DNA from: Limnohabitans sp. Bal53
Lineage (GTDB): Bacteria; Pseudomonadota; Gammaproteobacteria; Burkholderiales; Burkholderiaceae_C
Length of the DNA: 64,000 bases
Reading direction: 5' to 3'
Assembly (NCBI RefSeq): GCF_003063355.1
Contig: NZ_NESH01000003.1
Location: 62,001 to 126,000 of the forward strand
Below are positions 54,202-63,177 of the stretch, one piece after another; position 1 is the stretch's first letter; every line of letters starts with the position of its first letter. The notes beneath the pieces are model-generated. The model worked only from the letters and a program-made list of their open reading frames with translations, made no database searches and had not been told where the DNA came from. The position numbers and the translations under genes are program-made.

Positions 54202-54293
54202 TGTAGGAGCGCACCCCTGTGCGCGAAGGGTTTGGGCGTTGGTCAGTCATGTGTGCCGCAAGCGCCCCAATCGCCCACGGGGTGGGCTCCTGC
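54202..54293. repeat. REP-like palindrome between ldh-family gene and uxuB
   Basis: The element begins TGTAGGAGCGCACCCC and ends GGGGTGGGCTCCTGCG, with the internal GGGCGTT and ATCGCCCACGG. It belongs to the family seen at 23.5 and 25 kb. Confidence 0.75.
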
Positions 54294-54318
54294 GAGGGCG
54301 GTCTTGGACTGGCAACGC

Positions 54319-55371
54319 TCAACGCCCTGTCAACTTCTGCTCTGATGCTTCAATTTCGGCCCAGGTCGTGTCGTCGATCCAGATGCCGTTTTGTTCGCGC
54401 TCGGCGCGCGCAGTGCGTTCGGGCTCACCCGCCAGCTTCACGCCGTCGCTGCCCGGTGCATCGGGGCTTTGGCGCAGCCAGTCGGCAAAGGCCAGGGCTT
54501 CTTGCTCGAACATGGCTTGAGTGCCCAAGCGCACCGGGTCGATCAGCATCGTCAACATGCCGTTGAGCACGGCCCGTTGGTGGTCGGCTTCGCGGTGCCA
54601 GGTGCCACTGCCGGTGAGCGCCCCACCCAGCAGTTCGCAGGCCATGGCCATGCCAAAGCCTTTGTGATCGCCAAAGGTCATGAGTGCGCCAAACAAACCA
54701 TTGGACTGGGGTACCACCACCACGCCAGGGTTGGTGGTGGGGTGGCCGTGTTCGTCGATCAAATAACCGGGCGGGACTTGCTCGCCCTTGTTGTGGGCCA
54801 CACGCATCTTGCCCTGCGCCACGCGGCTGGTGGCAAAGTCCAGCACAAAGGGTGCACGGTTGCCCATGGGCACACCAATGCAGCAGGGGTTGGTGCCAAA
54901 GCGGCCGTCACCTCCGCCAAAAGGCGCGACCACGGGGCGCGAGAGCACGTTCACAAAATGCACCGACACCAGACCTTGCGCCATGGCCATTTCGGCAAAG
55001 TGGCCGATGCGGCCCAGGTGGTGTGAGCGACTGAGCGCCACGGTGCACACGCCGTGCTGCTTGGCGCGCTCGATGCCCATCTGCATGGCTTGCACACCGG
55101 TGATCTGGCCGTAGCCGCGTTGGCCATCCAGGTTCAAAAGGGGCCCGGTGTCGAGCAACACCTTCACGCCCGTGTTGGGATTCAGGCCGCCTTCGAGCAC
55201 CGCGTCCACATAGCGCGGCACCATGCCCACGCCATGCGAGTCGTGCCCACTCAAGTTGGCCATGACCAGGTTGTCGGCCACTTGCGCAGCCTCGGCGGGG
55301 GCGCTGCCCGCTTGTTCAATGATGCGTGCGACTTTGTCACGCAGCGCTGCGGCTTGGATGAGTTGGCTCAT
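54319..55371 (-). CDS. Ldh-family (malate/L-lactate-type) NAD(P)-dependent dehydrogenase
   Basis: This 350-residue protein belongs to the malate/L-lactate dehydrogenase 2 family (YbiC, DlgD, AllD relatives), which reduces 2-keto acids. Segments seen include SGHDSHGVGMVPRYVDAVL with the catalytic histidine, LSRSHHLGRIGHF and PFGGGDGRFGTNP. In this cluster it may act on a 2-keto or 2,3-diketo sugar acid. The exact substrate cannot be set from sequence. Confidence 0.83.
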   Translation of the reverse strand: MSQLIQAAALRDKVARIIEQAGSAPAEAAQVADNLVMANLSGHDSHGVGMVPRYVDAVLEGGLNPNTGVKVLLDTGPLLNLDGQRGYGQITGVQAMQMGIERAKQHGVCTVALSRSHHLGRIGHFAEMAMAQGLVSVHFVNVLSRPVVAPFGGGDGRFGTNPCCIGVPMGNRAPFVLDFATSRVAQGKMRVAHNKGEQVPPGYLIDEHGHPTTNPGVVVVPQSNGLFGALMTFGDHKGFGMAMACELLGGALTGSGTWHREADHQRAVLNGMLTMLIDPVRLGTQAMFEQEALAFADWLRQSPDAPGSDGVKLAGEPERTARAEREQNGIWIDDTTWAEIEASEQKLTGR

Positions 55372-55409
55372 GAGGGGGCTTTCAAGACGATGAGTTTGTG
55401 TCGCTATTA

Positions 55410-55530
55410 ACCGCTGTGCGCGATCGTTTTGGGGCGTGTGCCACGCCCATCGCCCACGGGGTGGGCTCCTAAATGGAGGATGTGAGCCTTTGTAGGAGCG
55501 GACCCCGTGCGCGATCTGGGGTGGGCTGTC
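55410..55530. repeat. REP-like palindromes between uxaA and ldh-family gene
   Basis: Two adjacent elements are seen: GCGCGATCG...CCACGGGGTGGGCTCCTA to about 55471, and TGTAGGAGCGGACCCC...GGGGTGGGC at about 55493-55530. They belong to the same family as at 23.5, 25 and 54.2 kb, and fill the 187-bp gap. Confidence 0.75.
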
Positions 55531-55558
55531 AGGCGGGCCGCAAGGCGGGCCAATGGGC

Positions 55559-57085
55559 TCACATCACCGCGCCGACTTGCCATGGCACAAACTCGTTTTG
55601 GCCGTAGCCGTGGCGCTCGCTCTTGGTGGGCTCGCCCGATGCAGCGGCCAGGATCATCTCGAAAATGCGTTGACCCATCTCGGCGATGCTCACACCGCCA
55701 TCCACGATCTCGCCGCAGTTCAGGTCCATGTCTTCTTCCTGCTTTTTCCACAGCGCCGTGTTGGTCGAGAACTTGAGGCTGGGTGAAGGGGCGCAGCCAT
55801 AAGCGCTGCCGCGCCCGGTGGTAAAGCAAATCAAGTTGGCGCCACCCGCCACCTGGCCCGTGGCGCTGACGGGGTCGTAGCCGGGGGTGTCCATGTAGAC
55901 AAAGCCTTTGGCGGTGACGGGCTCGGCGTATTCGTACACCGCTTGCAGGTTGCTGGTGCCGCCCTTGGCCACCGCGCCGAGTGACTTTTCCAAGATGGTG
56001 GTCAGTCCGCCGGCCTTGTTGCCGGGCGAGGGGTTGTTGTTCATCTCGCCGCCGTTGATGGCGGTGTAGTTTTCCCACCATTTGATGCGCTCGATCAGTT
56101 TGTGCGCCACTTCAGGCTTCACGGCCCGGCGCGTGAGCAAATGCTCCGCCCCATAAATTTCGGGTGTTTCACTCAGGATGGCGGTGCCGCCGTGCTGCAC
56201 CAGCAAGTCCACTGCCACGCCCAAAGCTGGGTTGGCGCTGATGCCCGAGTAACCATCGGAGCCGCCGCACTGCAGACCCACGGTGATGTGCTCGGCGCTG
56301 CAAGGCTCGCGGGTGATGGCGTTGGCCCGGGGCAGCATTTCTTCGATCAAGGCAATGCCTTTTTCGACCGTCAGACGCGTGCCGCCCGAGTCCTGGATGT
56401 TGAAGACCTTGAGCGTGTCGCCCACGCGCAGGCTGCTGTGCGCCAGCCAGGTGCTGAGCTGGTTGGCCTCGCAGCCTAAGCCCACCACCACCACGCCCCA
56501 GAAGTTGGCGTGCGTGGCGTAACCGGCCAGCGTGCGCTCGAGCAGTTGGATGCCCAGCCCCTCGGTGTCCATGCCGCAACCGGTGCCGTGGGTCAAAGCC
56601 ACCACGCCGTCGACGTTCGGGAAGTTGGCCAGCGCTTGTGGGTTGTTGCGTTTGGAAAAGTGGTCCGCAATGGCGCGTGCGGCGGTGGCCGAGCAGTTCA
56701 CGCTGGAGAGCACCCCGATGTAATTGCGCGTGGCCACGCGACCGTCACTGCGTTTGTAGCCCATGAAGGTGGCTTGTTGGCGGGCGGGCTCGGGCTTGAC
56801 GTCTTGGCCAATGGCATAGTCGCGCTCGAAGTTGCCTTTTTCTGCGCCCATGTTCAGGTTGTGTGTGTGCACATGCTCGCCTGGCGCGATGGGCTGGTGT
56901 GCAAAGCCAATGATTTGGTTGTAGCGGCGCACCGGCTCGCCCACGGCGATGGCGCGCGTGGCCACCTTGTGGCCTGGTGGAATCAGGCCGCGCACGGGCA
57001 CGCCTTCGACGGCGCTGCCGCTCATGAGTTGACTGCGGGCAATCACCACGTCATCGGAGGGGTGCAGGCGGATGAAACTGCTCAT
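55559..57085 (-). CDS. uxaA: Altronate dehydratase
   Basis: UxaA dehydrates D-altronate to 2-keto-3-deoxy-D-gluconate in the galacturonate branch. The 508-residue protein has an N-terminal SAF domain (about 1-90) and the large GarD/UxaA dehydratase domain with GHKVATRAIAVGEPVRRYNQ-like start, THGTGCGMDTEG and GLQCGGSDGYSGISANPALG, whose conserved cysteines suggest metal binding. Galactarate dehydratase is a close relative, but the length and the mannonate/hexuronate neighbours favour altronate. Confidence 0.88.
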   Translation of the reverse strand: MSSFIRLHPSDDVVIARSQLMSGSAVEGVPVRGLIPPGHKVATRAIAVGEPVRRYNQIIGFAHQPIAPGEHVHTHNLNMGAEKGNFERDYAIGQDVKPEPARQQATFMGYKRSDGRVATRNYIGVLSSVNCSATAARAIADHFSKRNNPQALANFPNVDGVVALTHGTGCGMDTEGLGIQLLERTLAGYATHANFWGVVVVGLGCEANQLSTWLAHSSLRVGDTLKVFNIQDSGGTRLTVEKGIALIEEMLPRANAITREPCSAEHITVGLQCGGSDGYSGISANPALGVAVDLLVQHGGTAILSETPEIYGAEHLLTRRAVKPEVAHKLIERIKWWENYTAINGGEMNNNPSPGNKAGGLTTILEKSLGAVAKGGTSNLQAVYEYAEPVTAKGFVYMDTPGYDPVSATGQVAGGANLICFTTGRGSAYGCAPSPSLKFSTNTALWKKQEEDMDLNCGEIVDGGVSIAEMGQRIFEMILAAASGEPTKSERHGYGQNEFVPWQVGAVM

Positions 57086-57094
57086 GATGAGACC

Positions 57095-58489
57095 TCAATA
57101 AAACTGGCTGGGCAGCCACAAAACAATCTGCGGAACATAGGTGATGACCGCCAAGCTCCCCAACAGTGGAATGAACCAGGGCAACAAGGCCACGATGGTG
57201 CGTTCGATGCTGATTTCAGCAATGCGGGCCATGATGAACAACACCAGCCCCACCGGGGGCGTGATCAGGCCGATCATCAGGTTGAGCACCATCACCAGCC
57301 CGAAGTGGATGGGGTCAATGCCCAGTTGAGTCACCACGGGCAGCAAAATTGGCACCAAGATGGTGATGGCCGCGACCGGCTCCAAAAACAAACCGATGAA
57401 CAGCATCAGCGCATTGGCCAGCAACAAAAACAGCCAAGGCTCGTTGGTCACGCCCAAAATCCAGCCCGCGATGTCGGCGGTGATGCCCTCGGCCGTCAAC
57501 ATCCAGCTGAAAATACTCGACGCTGCCACGATGAACATCACCACGCTGGTGGTCTCTACGGTGTCGAGCATGACCTTGATGGTGCGTTTGAGGGACAAGG
57601 TTTTGTACCAAAACAAGCCCAGCACCAAAGCCCAGATACAGGCTGCAATCGCACCCTCGGTAGGTGTGAACAGGCCCACCGTCATGCCGCCAATCAGCAG
57701 CACGGGCGTCATCATGGGCAGCACCGCCACAAAGCGGAATTTCCAATCGGCCAAAAACAACAGGATCAGGCCGGCAAACACCGTCGTGCGGGGTGGAAAG
57801 TTCAGTTGTGTGATCAGCAGCCACAGCAAAGCGGGCCAGCCGATCACGATGGCCAATTCCAGCAGGCCTTTGGCAAAGCGGCTGAGCTTGAAAGCCTCGT
57901 CTGCGCCCCAGCCGTTTTTCCATGCGAAATAGCTGACGGTCATCATGATCAAGGCCGCGATCATCAGGCCCGGCAAAATGCCGCCTAAAAACATGGCCCC
58001 CACGGACACGTTGGCCAGCATGGCGTAGATCACGATGGGCAAGCTGGGTGGAATGATGGGCCCCAGCGTCGCCGATGCGGCTGTGACGCCGACGGCAAAC
58101 TCCGTGGAGTAGCCTGCATCTTTCATGGCCTTGATCTCGACTGTGCCCAGACCCGCCGCATCGGCGATGGCCGTGCCGCTCATGCCCGAGAAGATGATCG
58201 AGGCCGTAACGTTCACGTGGCCGAGGCCTCCTTTGAGCCAACCCACCAAGGCCATGGCGATTTCAAAGATGCGGTTGGTGATGCCGGCGTTGTTCATCAA
58301 GTTACCCGCCAAAATGAAAAACGGCACCGCCAGCAGAGGAAAGCTGTCAATGCCGCTGATCATGCGGTGGATCACCACAAACGAGGGTAAATTGCCGCTG
58401 ACCATGATGTAGATGATGGCGGCAGCTGACATCGCGATGGCGATGGGCACGCCCGCAATGGTCAAAAATAGAAACAGGGATTGGAGCAT
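57095..58489 (-). CDS. dctM: TRAP transporter large permease
   Basis: This 464-residue DctM-family subunit has more than ten membrane segments, with landmarks GMSGTAIADAAGLGTVEIKAM, GVTAASATLGPIIPPSLP and LVLNLMIGLITPPVGLVLF. It carries the ion-coupled translocation pathway for TRAP-type uptake. It is the third gene of dctP-dctQ-dctM. Neighbouring enzymes suggest that it moves sugar acids such as uronates. Confidence 0.93.
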   Translation of the reverse strand: MLQSLFLFLTIAGVPIAIAMSAAAIIYIMVSGNLPSFVVIHRMISGIDSFPLLAVPFFILAGNLMNNAGITNRIFEIAMALVGWLKGGLGHVNVTASIIFSGMSGTAIADAAGLGTVEIKAMKDAGYSTEFAVGVTAASATLGPIIPPSLPIVIYAMLANVSVGAMFLGGILPGLMIAALIMMTVSYFAWKNGWGADEAFKLSRFAKGLLELAIVIGWPALLWLLITQLNFPPRTTVFAGLILLFLADWKFRFVAVLPMMTPVLLIGGMTVGLFTPTEGAIAACIWALVLGLFWYKTLSLKRTIKVMLDTVETTSVVMFIVAASSIFSWMLTAEGITADIAGWILGVTNEPWLFLLLANALMLFIGLFLEPVAAITILVPILLPVVTQLGIDPIHFGLVMVLNLMIGLITPPVGLVLFIMARIAEISIERTIVALLPWFIPLLGSLAVITYVPQIVLWLPSQFY

Positions 58490-58539
58490 GTCAGACCTGC
58501 GAGAGTAAGTGAGTGGACAAGGACATGAATGGCTTGGTT

Positions 58540-59094
58540 TTAAAGCTCATCTACACCGGCGTAGTCACTGCGCCAATGCGCCAACATCACCTTCACCGAG
58601 CGAACCGCTGCCAGCGCAAAGCCCGCTAGGCAAATGCCATAAATCAAGTTCATGGGCAGATCAACAACGGTCATTTGGTAGTTGCCCAGTTTTTGCATCA
58701 TCAAACCTGTGAGCACGGTGCACAGTGCGTAGTAAACAGTGCACAGAACATCCACAGTCAAGGCCAGGCCTCGGCCCATCTGGCGCGGCAAAAAGCGGTA
58801 GAAAAAGTCCACCCGCACATGGCTGTGCTTCATCGTCCCAATGCCCAGCGCCAGAAAAACGCAGGCAATCAGCAAGTAGCGGGCAATTTCTTCGGTCCAA
58901 GCAGCCGAATCATTGAGCGCATAGCGTGTGAAAAATTGGTAGAAAACCGTGATACCCAGCAGTAAAAAAAATGCCAGCGACAGCCAACCTTCCAGCGTCA
59001 CGGGCCGAAGATCAATGTCCTCGTCCTCGGTGTGAAATGCATGGGTGATTTTGGGCTCAATCTGGTTCGCAGAAGGGGTTGTGGGCGTTGGCAA
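58540..59094 (-). CDS. dctQ: TRAP transporter small permease
   Basis: This is a DctQ-family protein of 184 residues with four predicted membrane helices (from about 33: LSLAFFLLLGITVFYQFFTR) and the conserved EEIARYLLIACVFL. It pairs with DctM in the membrane part of the transporter. Its stop is 50 bp from dctM. Confidence 0.92.
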   Translation of the reverse strand: MPTPTTPSANQIEPKITHAFHTEDEDIDLRPVTLEGWLSLAFFLLLGITVFYQFFTRYALNDSAAWTEEIARYLLIACVFLALGIGTMKHSHVRVDFFYRFLPRQMGRGLALTVDVLCTVYYALCTVLTGLMMQKLGNYQMTVVDLPMNLIYGICLAGFALAAVRSVKVMLAHWRSDYAGVDEL

Positions 59095-59263
59095 AATCGA
59101 CTCCTAGGGCGGTGCAAGAAGCCGCCACAGCAAAGGCTTGGATAAAGCTCTGCTGCGGCGCCTTGTGCTCGCGCATCCGATGGTGAGGCCATAAGGTGCG
59201 TCAGAAAGAAGCCAGCCGCAGTGCGGCCGGATGGACAACTGAGGGTTCAGCTGCGTTGGTGGC

Positions 59264-60259
59264 TTACTTGGCAGCCTGGATCTTGTCGAAGTCAGACTGC
59301 GTGAAACCCATCGATGTCAGAGGCGCGTTTTTCAGCACGGCATCTTGGAACGACTTGCGGTCGACTTCCACAATTTGCAGGCCTTTTTTCTTGAACTCGC
59401 CAACCAATTCCGCTTCACGGGCTTTGATTTTGGCTGTGGCGCGAACTGCGGCTTCCTGAGTCACTTCTGTGAACATTTTCTTCTCGGCATCGCTGAGCTT
59501 GTTCCAGACGTGGGGCGCAATTTGAGTGGTCAGGCCGTCCACGATGTGGCCGGTGAGCATGATGGCCTTTTGCACTTCAAAGAACTTCTTGGCTTCGATG
59601 GTGGTCAAGGGATTTTCCTGCGCTTCCACGGTGCCGTTTTGCAGGGCCAAATACACCTCGGCAAATGCAATCGGGGTGGGGTTGGCACCGCAAGATTTGG
59701 GTGTGGCGGTGTAGGCCGGTACATCGGGCACGCGGATCTTCAGGCCCTTCATGCCAGCGCAGTTGGTGAAGGGTTTTTGGGCCGTAGTATGGCGGGCACC
59801 ATAGTAGGTGTAGGCCGTGACCTGAATGCCGGTTTTGCCGCGGAATTCATTGACCATCTCTTGGAACACGGGGCTCTTGGAGTAGGCAATCAGGTGGTCA
59901 CCGTCACGGAAGATGAAGGGGTAGTAAGCAATGCCAAAACGCGGGTAGGAGCGGGCCGCGAACGATGGACCACTGATGATCATGTCCACTGTACCCAGCG
60001 TCAGGCCTTGGTTGATGTCGGTTTCTTTGCCCAGGCTGGAAGCGGGAAAAACCTGGATGTCGAACTTGCCGTTGCTGCGTTTTTTGATTTCTCCAGCAGC
60101 CCACACCGATTCGGTGTGGTAGGGCTCTGAGGTCTCGTAGACGTGGGCCCACTTGAGTTTTTGCTGGGCCTGCACCGCAGTGCTGCCGAGCACGGTCATG
60201 GCGCCTACGGCAAAAGCGCCGACGGTGGCCAGGGTCTTCAGGGTCAATCGTTTGCTCAT
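59264..60259 (-). CDS. dctP: TRAP transporter substrate-binding protein
   Basis: This periplasmic DctP-family binding protein has 331 residues including a signal peptide (about 1-30, ending TAVQAQ). I start at the ATG at 60259, preceded by GAGGAG. The family features KWAHVYETSEPYHTESVWAAGEIKKRSNG, the substrate-binding arginine in GLKIRVPDVPAY and NPLTTIEAKKFFEVQKAIMLTGH are present. It is the first transporter gene after gntR and supplies specificity, probably for a uronate or aldonate. Confidence 0.93.
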   Translation of the reverse strand: MSKRLTLKTLATVGAFAVGAMTVLGSTAVQAQQKLKWAHVYETSEPYHTESVWAAGEIKKRSNGKFDIQVFPASSLGKETDINQGLTLGTVDMIISGPSFAARSYPRFGIAYYPFIFRDGDHLIAYSKSPVFQEMVNEFRGKTGIQVTAYTYYGARHTTAQKPFTNCAGMKGLKIRVPDVPAYTATPKSCGANPTPIAFAEVYLALQNGTVEAQENPLTTIEAKKFFEVQKAIMLTGHIVDGLTTQIAPHVWNKLSDAEKKMFTEVTQEAAVRATAKIKAREAELVGEFKKKGLQIVEVDRKSFQDAVLKNAPLTSMGFTQSDFDKIQAAK

Positions 60260-60339
60260 CAAAGTCTCCTCGTTGGTATTGAAAAAAAGTGCTGACGCGG
60301 GAAAACTGCATGCCTTCAACGGACCGTGTCACTGGTGCG

Positions 60340-61065
60340 CTATCGGGCAGGGGCGCGGCGCCAGCTCGCGCTGTATCTTTTGTAAGCTTGTCTCAGGTGT
60401 TTTTGCATGGCCTTCCTGGCTGCGCTGGCATCGTGCGCCTCAATGGCCAGCAGCACCTGTTGGTGCTCGCCAATGGCCGCTTGCCAGGACTCGGGGTGTT
60501 CAAAATAGTCGCCCAATCTCTCAAAAAGTGGGCCGTTTCGGGCTTGCCAGTAGCGCTGCACGGTGTCGAGCAACACGCTGTTGCCACAAGCCTGGGCAAT
60601 GGCTTCGTGAAACGCTTCGTCGCCCTCGCGCGGCACCTGGTCGCGGGCGGCTTCGAGCTTCATTTGTTGCAATCCTGCTTTGATGGCTTTGAGATCGGAT
60701 TTGTGGGCCTGGGTGGCGGCCAGCGCAGCCACTTCGGCTTCGACCAACAAACGGGCACTCATCACTTCCAGCGGACCCCACTCGGCGGGGGTGTTGGCAT
60801 CTGCTTCAGTGACAACAGACTTGCTGGGCGGCTCAATTCGCTGCACATAAATGCCCGAGCCCGTACGCACCTCGATCATCCCCTCGACCTCGAGCGCGAT
60901 CAGGGCTTCTCGCACCGAAGGGCGACTCACGCCAAGTTGCATGGCCAGGTCGCGTTCGGCAGGCAGCCGCGAGCCCAAAGCGAACTCGCCGGACACCATC
61001 AATTGCCGAACTTGTTCGGCAATCTGACGGTACAGGCGCTGCGGAGCCACGGTTTGCAAGGGCAT
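60340..61065 (-). CDS. GntR-family (FadR subfamily) transcriptional regulator
   Basis: This 241-residue regulator has an N-terminal winged helix (RLPAERDLAMQLGVSRPSVREALIALEVEGMIEVRTGSG) and an FCD-type ligand domain with conserved histidines (EGDEAFHEAIAQACGN, IGEHQQVLLAIEAHD). It resembles UxuR/ExuR-like FadR-subfamily regulators of sugar-acid genes. It is transcribed leftward at the head of the TRAP/hexuronate gene set and is divergent from the enolase-family gene. A FadR-type palindrome in the gap suggests that it controls both directions. Confidence 0.9.
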   Translation of the reverse strand: MPLQTVAPQRLYRQIAEQVRQLMVSGEFALGSRLPAERDLAMQLGVSRPSVREALIALEVEGMIEVRTGSGIYVQRIEPPSKSVVTEADANTPAEWGPLEVMSARLLVEAEVAALAATQAHKSDLKAIKAGLQQMKLEAARDQVPREGDEAFHEAIAQACGNSVLLDTVQRYWQARNGPLFERLGDYFEHPESWQAAIGEHQQVLLAIEAHDASAARKAMQKHLRQAYKRYSASWRRAPAR

Positions 61066-61095
61066 GAGAGGTGATCAGGGATAACGTGAATTGGA

Positions 61096-61114
61096 CAAGT
61101 GGTCAGACCAGTTG
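61096..61114. promoter_or_regulatory. FadR-type operator in the divergent sugar-acid region
   Basis: CAAGTGGTCAGACCAGTTG is a near-perfect palindrome with the TGGTNNNACCA core typical of FadR-subfamily GntR regulators. It lies 31 bp upstream of the GntR gene and 180 bp upstream of the divergent dehydratase. The rest of this 230-bp gap shows no gene. Confidence 0.72.
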
Positions 61115-61295
61115 CAGAATCATCACATGTTTAAAAGGTAATGCAACTCCGCACAAACCCGCATGGCGGCTGTCACGCAAACGACCTGCGGCGCACCGCC
61201 TGTGCCGCATGCTGCAAAGCCCTGAAGGCTTGGGTGTTGTTCGTGGCGCCTCTTCCTATTTCTTGGTTTTTATTTCATCACCCCTGCTCCCCTAC

Positions 61296-62411
61296 ATGAC
61301 CTCCGTCACCATTGAGCGCGTGAGCATTCGGCAAGTGAACTTGCCGCCCAAGGTTTTGCGCACCGACGCCATTCAGTCCTTTGTGACACAAGAGACCCTC
61401 TTGCTCACGCTGCACTGCAGCGACGGCATTTCAGCTACCGGTTACGCCTACACGATTGGCACCGGCGGCTCGTCGGTCATCGCCTTGCTTAAGGATCATT
61501 TGGCTCCGCGCCTGATCGGCCGCGACCCGGTCATGGTCGAAGCCATTTGGAAGGATTTGTTTTTTCACACCCATGCCACCGCGGTGGGGGCCATGACCAG
61601 CTTGGCGCTGGCCTGCGTGGACACGGCTTTGTGGGATTGGCGTGCCCAAAGCCAGGGCCTGCCACTGTGGCAGTTGCTGGGCGGTGCGCAGGCGCGTGTG
61701 CCGCTCTACACCACCGAAGGCGGCTGGTTGCACCTGTCGCCCGAGGCGCTGGTGGACCAAACGCTGGAGGCGCAAGCGCAAGGCTTCAAAGGCGCCAAGA
61801 TCAAGATCGGCCGCCCGCATGTGAGTGAAGACGTGGCGCGGCTGTCTGCCGTGCGCGACGCGGTGGGTCCGGGCTTTGACTTGATGACCGATGCCAACCA
61901 GGGCTTCAACCGCGCCGAGGCCGTGCGCCGTGCGCGGGCTTTTGACGGCCTGGGCTTGGCGTGGATGGAAGAGCCCTTGCCCGCCGAAGACGTCTCTGGC
62001 CACCGCCAGCTGCGCGAGCACACCGCCATTCCCGTGGCGGTGGGTGAGTCGATGTACCACCCGATGCAGTTCCGCGAATATCTGGAGCAAGGTGCGTGCG
62101 CCATCGTGCAGCCCGATGTGGCGCGCATTGGCGGCATCACGCCTTGGATCAAAACCGCGCACTTGGCCGAAACTTTTGATGTGGCGGTGTGCCCGCACTT
62201 CTTGATGGAGCTGCATGTGAGCCTGTGTGCGGCCGTTCCCAACGCCACCTGGGTCGAATACATCCCGCAGCTGGACGACATCACCACTTCGCGCATGCGG
62301 GTGCAGGATGGTTTTGCCCTTCCACCCGAGACCCCTGGTTTGGGCATCGCCTGGGACTGGGCCGCCATCGCAGCAAGACAGATCACCCAACTGGAGATAA
62401 AAGCACCATGA
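61296..62411 (+). CDS. Enolase-superfamily sugar-acid dehydratase (mandelate racemase group)
   Basis: This is a mandelate racemase/muconate lactonizing-type enzyme of 371 residues, starting at the ATG at 61296; the frame is open further upstream without homology. The catalytic residues of the mandelate racemase subgroup are visible: the KIK lysine motif in GAKIKIG, metal ligands in TDANQG, MEEPLPAED and AVGESMY, and the His in VCPHFLMELH. Likely substrates are aldonates or aldarates such as L-fuconate, L-rhamnonate, galactarate or talarate. The adjacent SDR and FAH genes make a 6-deoxyaldonate or similar acid attractive. Its stop overlaps the next gene. Confidence 0.85.
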   Translation: MTSVTIERVSIRQVNLPPKVLRTDAIQSFVTQETLLLTLHCSDGISATGYAYTIGTGGSSVIALLKDHLAPRLIGRDPVMVEAIWKDLFFHTHATAVGAMTSLALACVDTALWDWRAQSQGLPLWQLLGGAQARVPLYTTEGGWLHLSPEALVDQTLEAQAQGFKGAKIKIGRPHVSEDVARLSAVRDAVGPGFDLMTDANQGFNRAEAVRRARAFDGLGLAWMEEPLPAEDVSGHRQLREHTAIPVAVGESMYHPMQFREYLEQGACAIVQPDVARIGGITPWIKTAHLAETFDVAVCPHFLMELHVSLCAAVPNATWVEYIPQLDDITTSRMRVQDGFALPPETPGLGIAWDWAAIAARQITQLEIKAP

Positions 62412-63157
62412 GACTCAAAGGAAAAATTGCGCTCGTCACCGCAGCCGGTCAGGGCATTGGCCAGGCGGCAGCTCTGGCCATGGCGGCAGAAGGTGCCACC
62501 GTTTACGCCACCGATGTGAACGCCGAATTGCTCAAAAGCTACCGGGGCGTGGCGAATGTACACACCGCCGTTTTGAATGTGCTCGACAAGCAAGCGATTG
62601 CAGCCCAAGTGGCCAACTTGCCTCGCATTGACATCGTCTTCAACTGCGCGGGTTTTGTGCACAACGGCAACATCGAATTGGCCACCGACGACGATTGGGA
62701 ATTTGCCTTCAACCTGAACGTGCGCTCGCAGTTCTGGATGATCCAGGCGGTCATTCCCAAGATGGTGGCGCAGTTTGCACAAACCGGTCACGGCGGCAGC
62801 ATCATCAACATGGCCAGCGTGTGCTCCAGTGTTCGAGGTTTGCCCAACCGCTTCATTTACGGCACCAGCAAGGCGGCCGTGATTGGTCTCACCAAAAGCG
62901 TGGCAGCCGACTATGTGCGCCAAGGGGTGCGGTGCAACTGCATCTGCCCCGGCACGGTGGACACGCCTTCGCTGCAAGACCGCATCAACAGCTATGCCGA
63001 CCCTGTGCAGGCGCGCCAGGACTTCATCAATCGCCAGCCCATGGGCCGTTTGGCGCAAGCCCACGAGATCGCGCCCATCGTCACCTTCCTCGCATCCGAC
63101 GAGTCCATCTTCGCCACCGGCAATGCCTACATGGTCGACGGTGGCATGACCATTTGA
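62408..63157 (+). CDS. SDR-family dehydrogenase, 2-keto-3-deoxy-acid type
   Basis: This short-chain dehydrogenase has 249 residues and starts at the ATG at 62408, overlapping the dehydratase stop by 4 bp. NAD-binding TAAGQGIGQAAA, the Ser/Tyr/Lys catalytic set (NMASVCSSVRG, YGTSKAAVIGLTK) and the C-terminal GNAYMVDGGMTI are intact. It resembles 2-keto-3-deoxy-L-fuconate dehydrogenase and DHRS6-like enzymes, which oxidise the product of the dehydratase to a 2,4-diketo acid. Coupling with the dehydratase supports that role. Confidence 0.85.
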   Translation: MRLKGKIALVTAAGQGIGQAAALAMAAEGATVYATDVNAELLKSYRGVANVHTAVLNVLDKQAIAAQVANLPRIDIVFNCAGFVHNGNIELATDDDWEFAFNLNVRSQFWMIQAVIPKMVAQFAQTGHGGSIINMASVCSSVRGLPNRFIYGTSKAAVIGLTKSVAADYVRQGVRCNCICPGTVDTPSLQDRINSYADPVQARQDFINRQPMGRLAQAHEIAPIVTFLASDESIFATGNAYMVDGGMTI

Positions 63158-63177
63158 TTTTTTCCAGAAAGACACAC

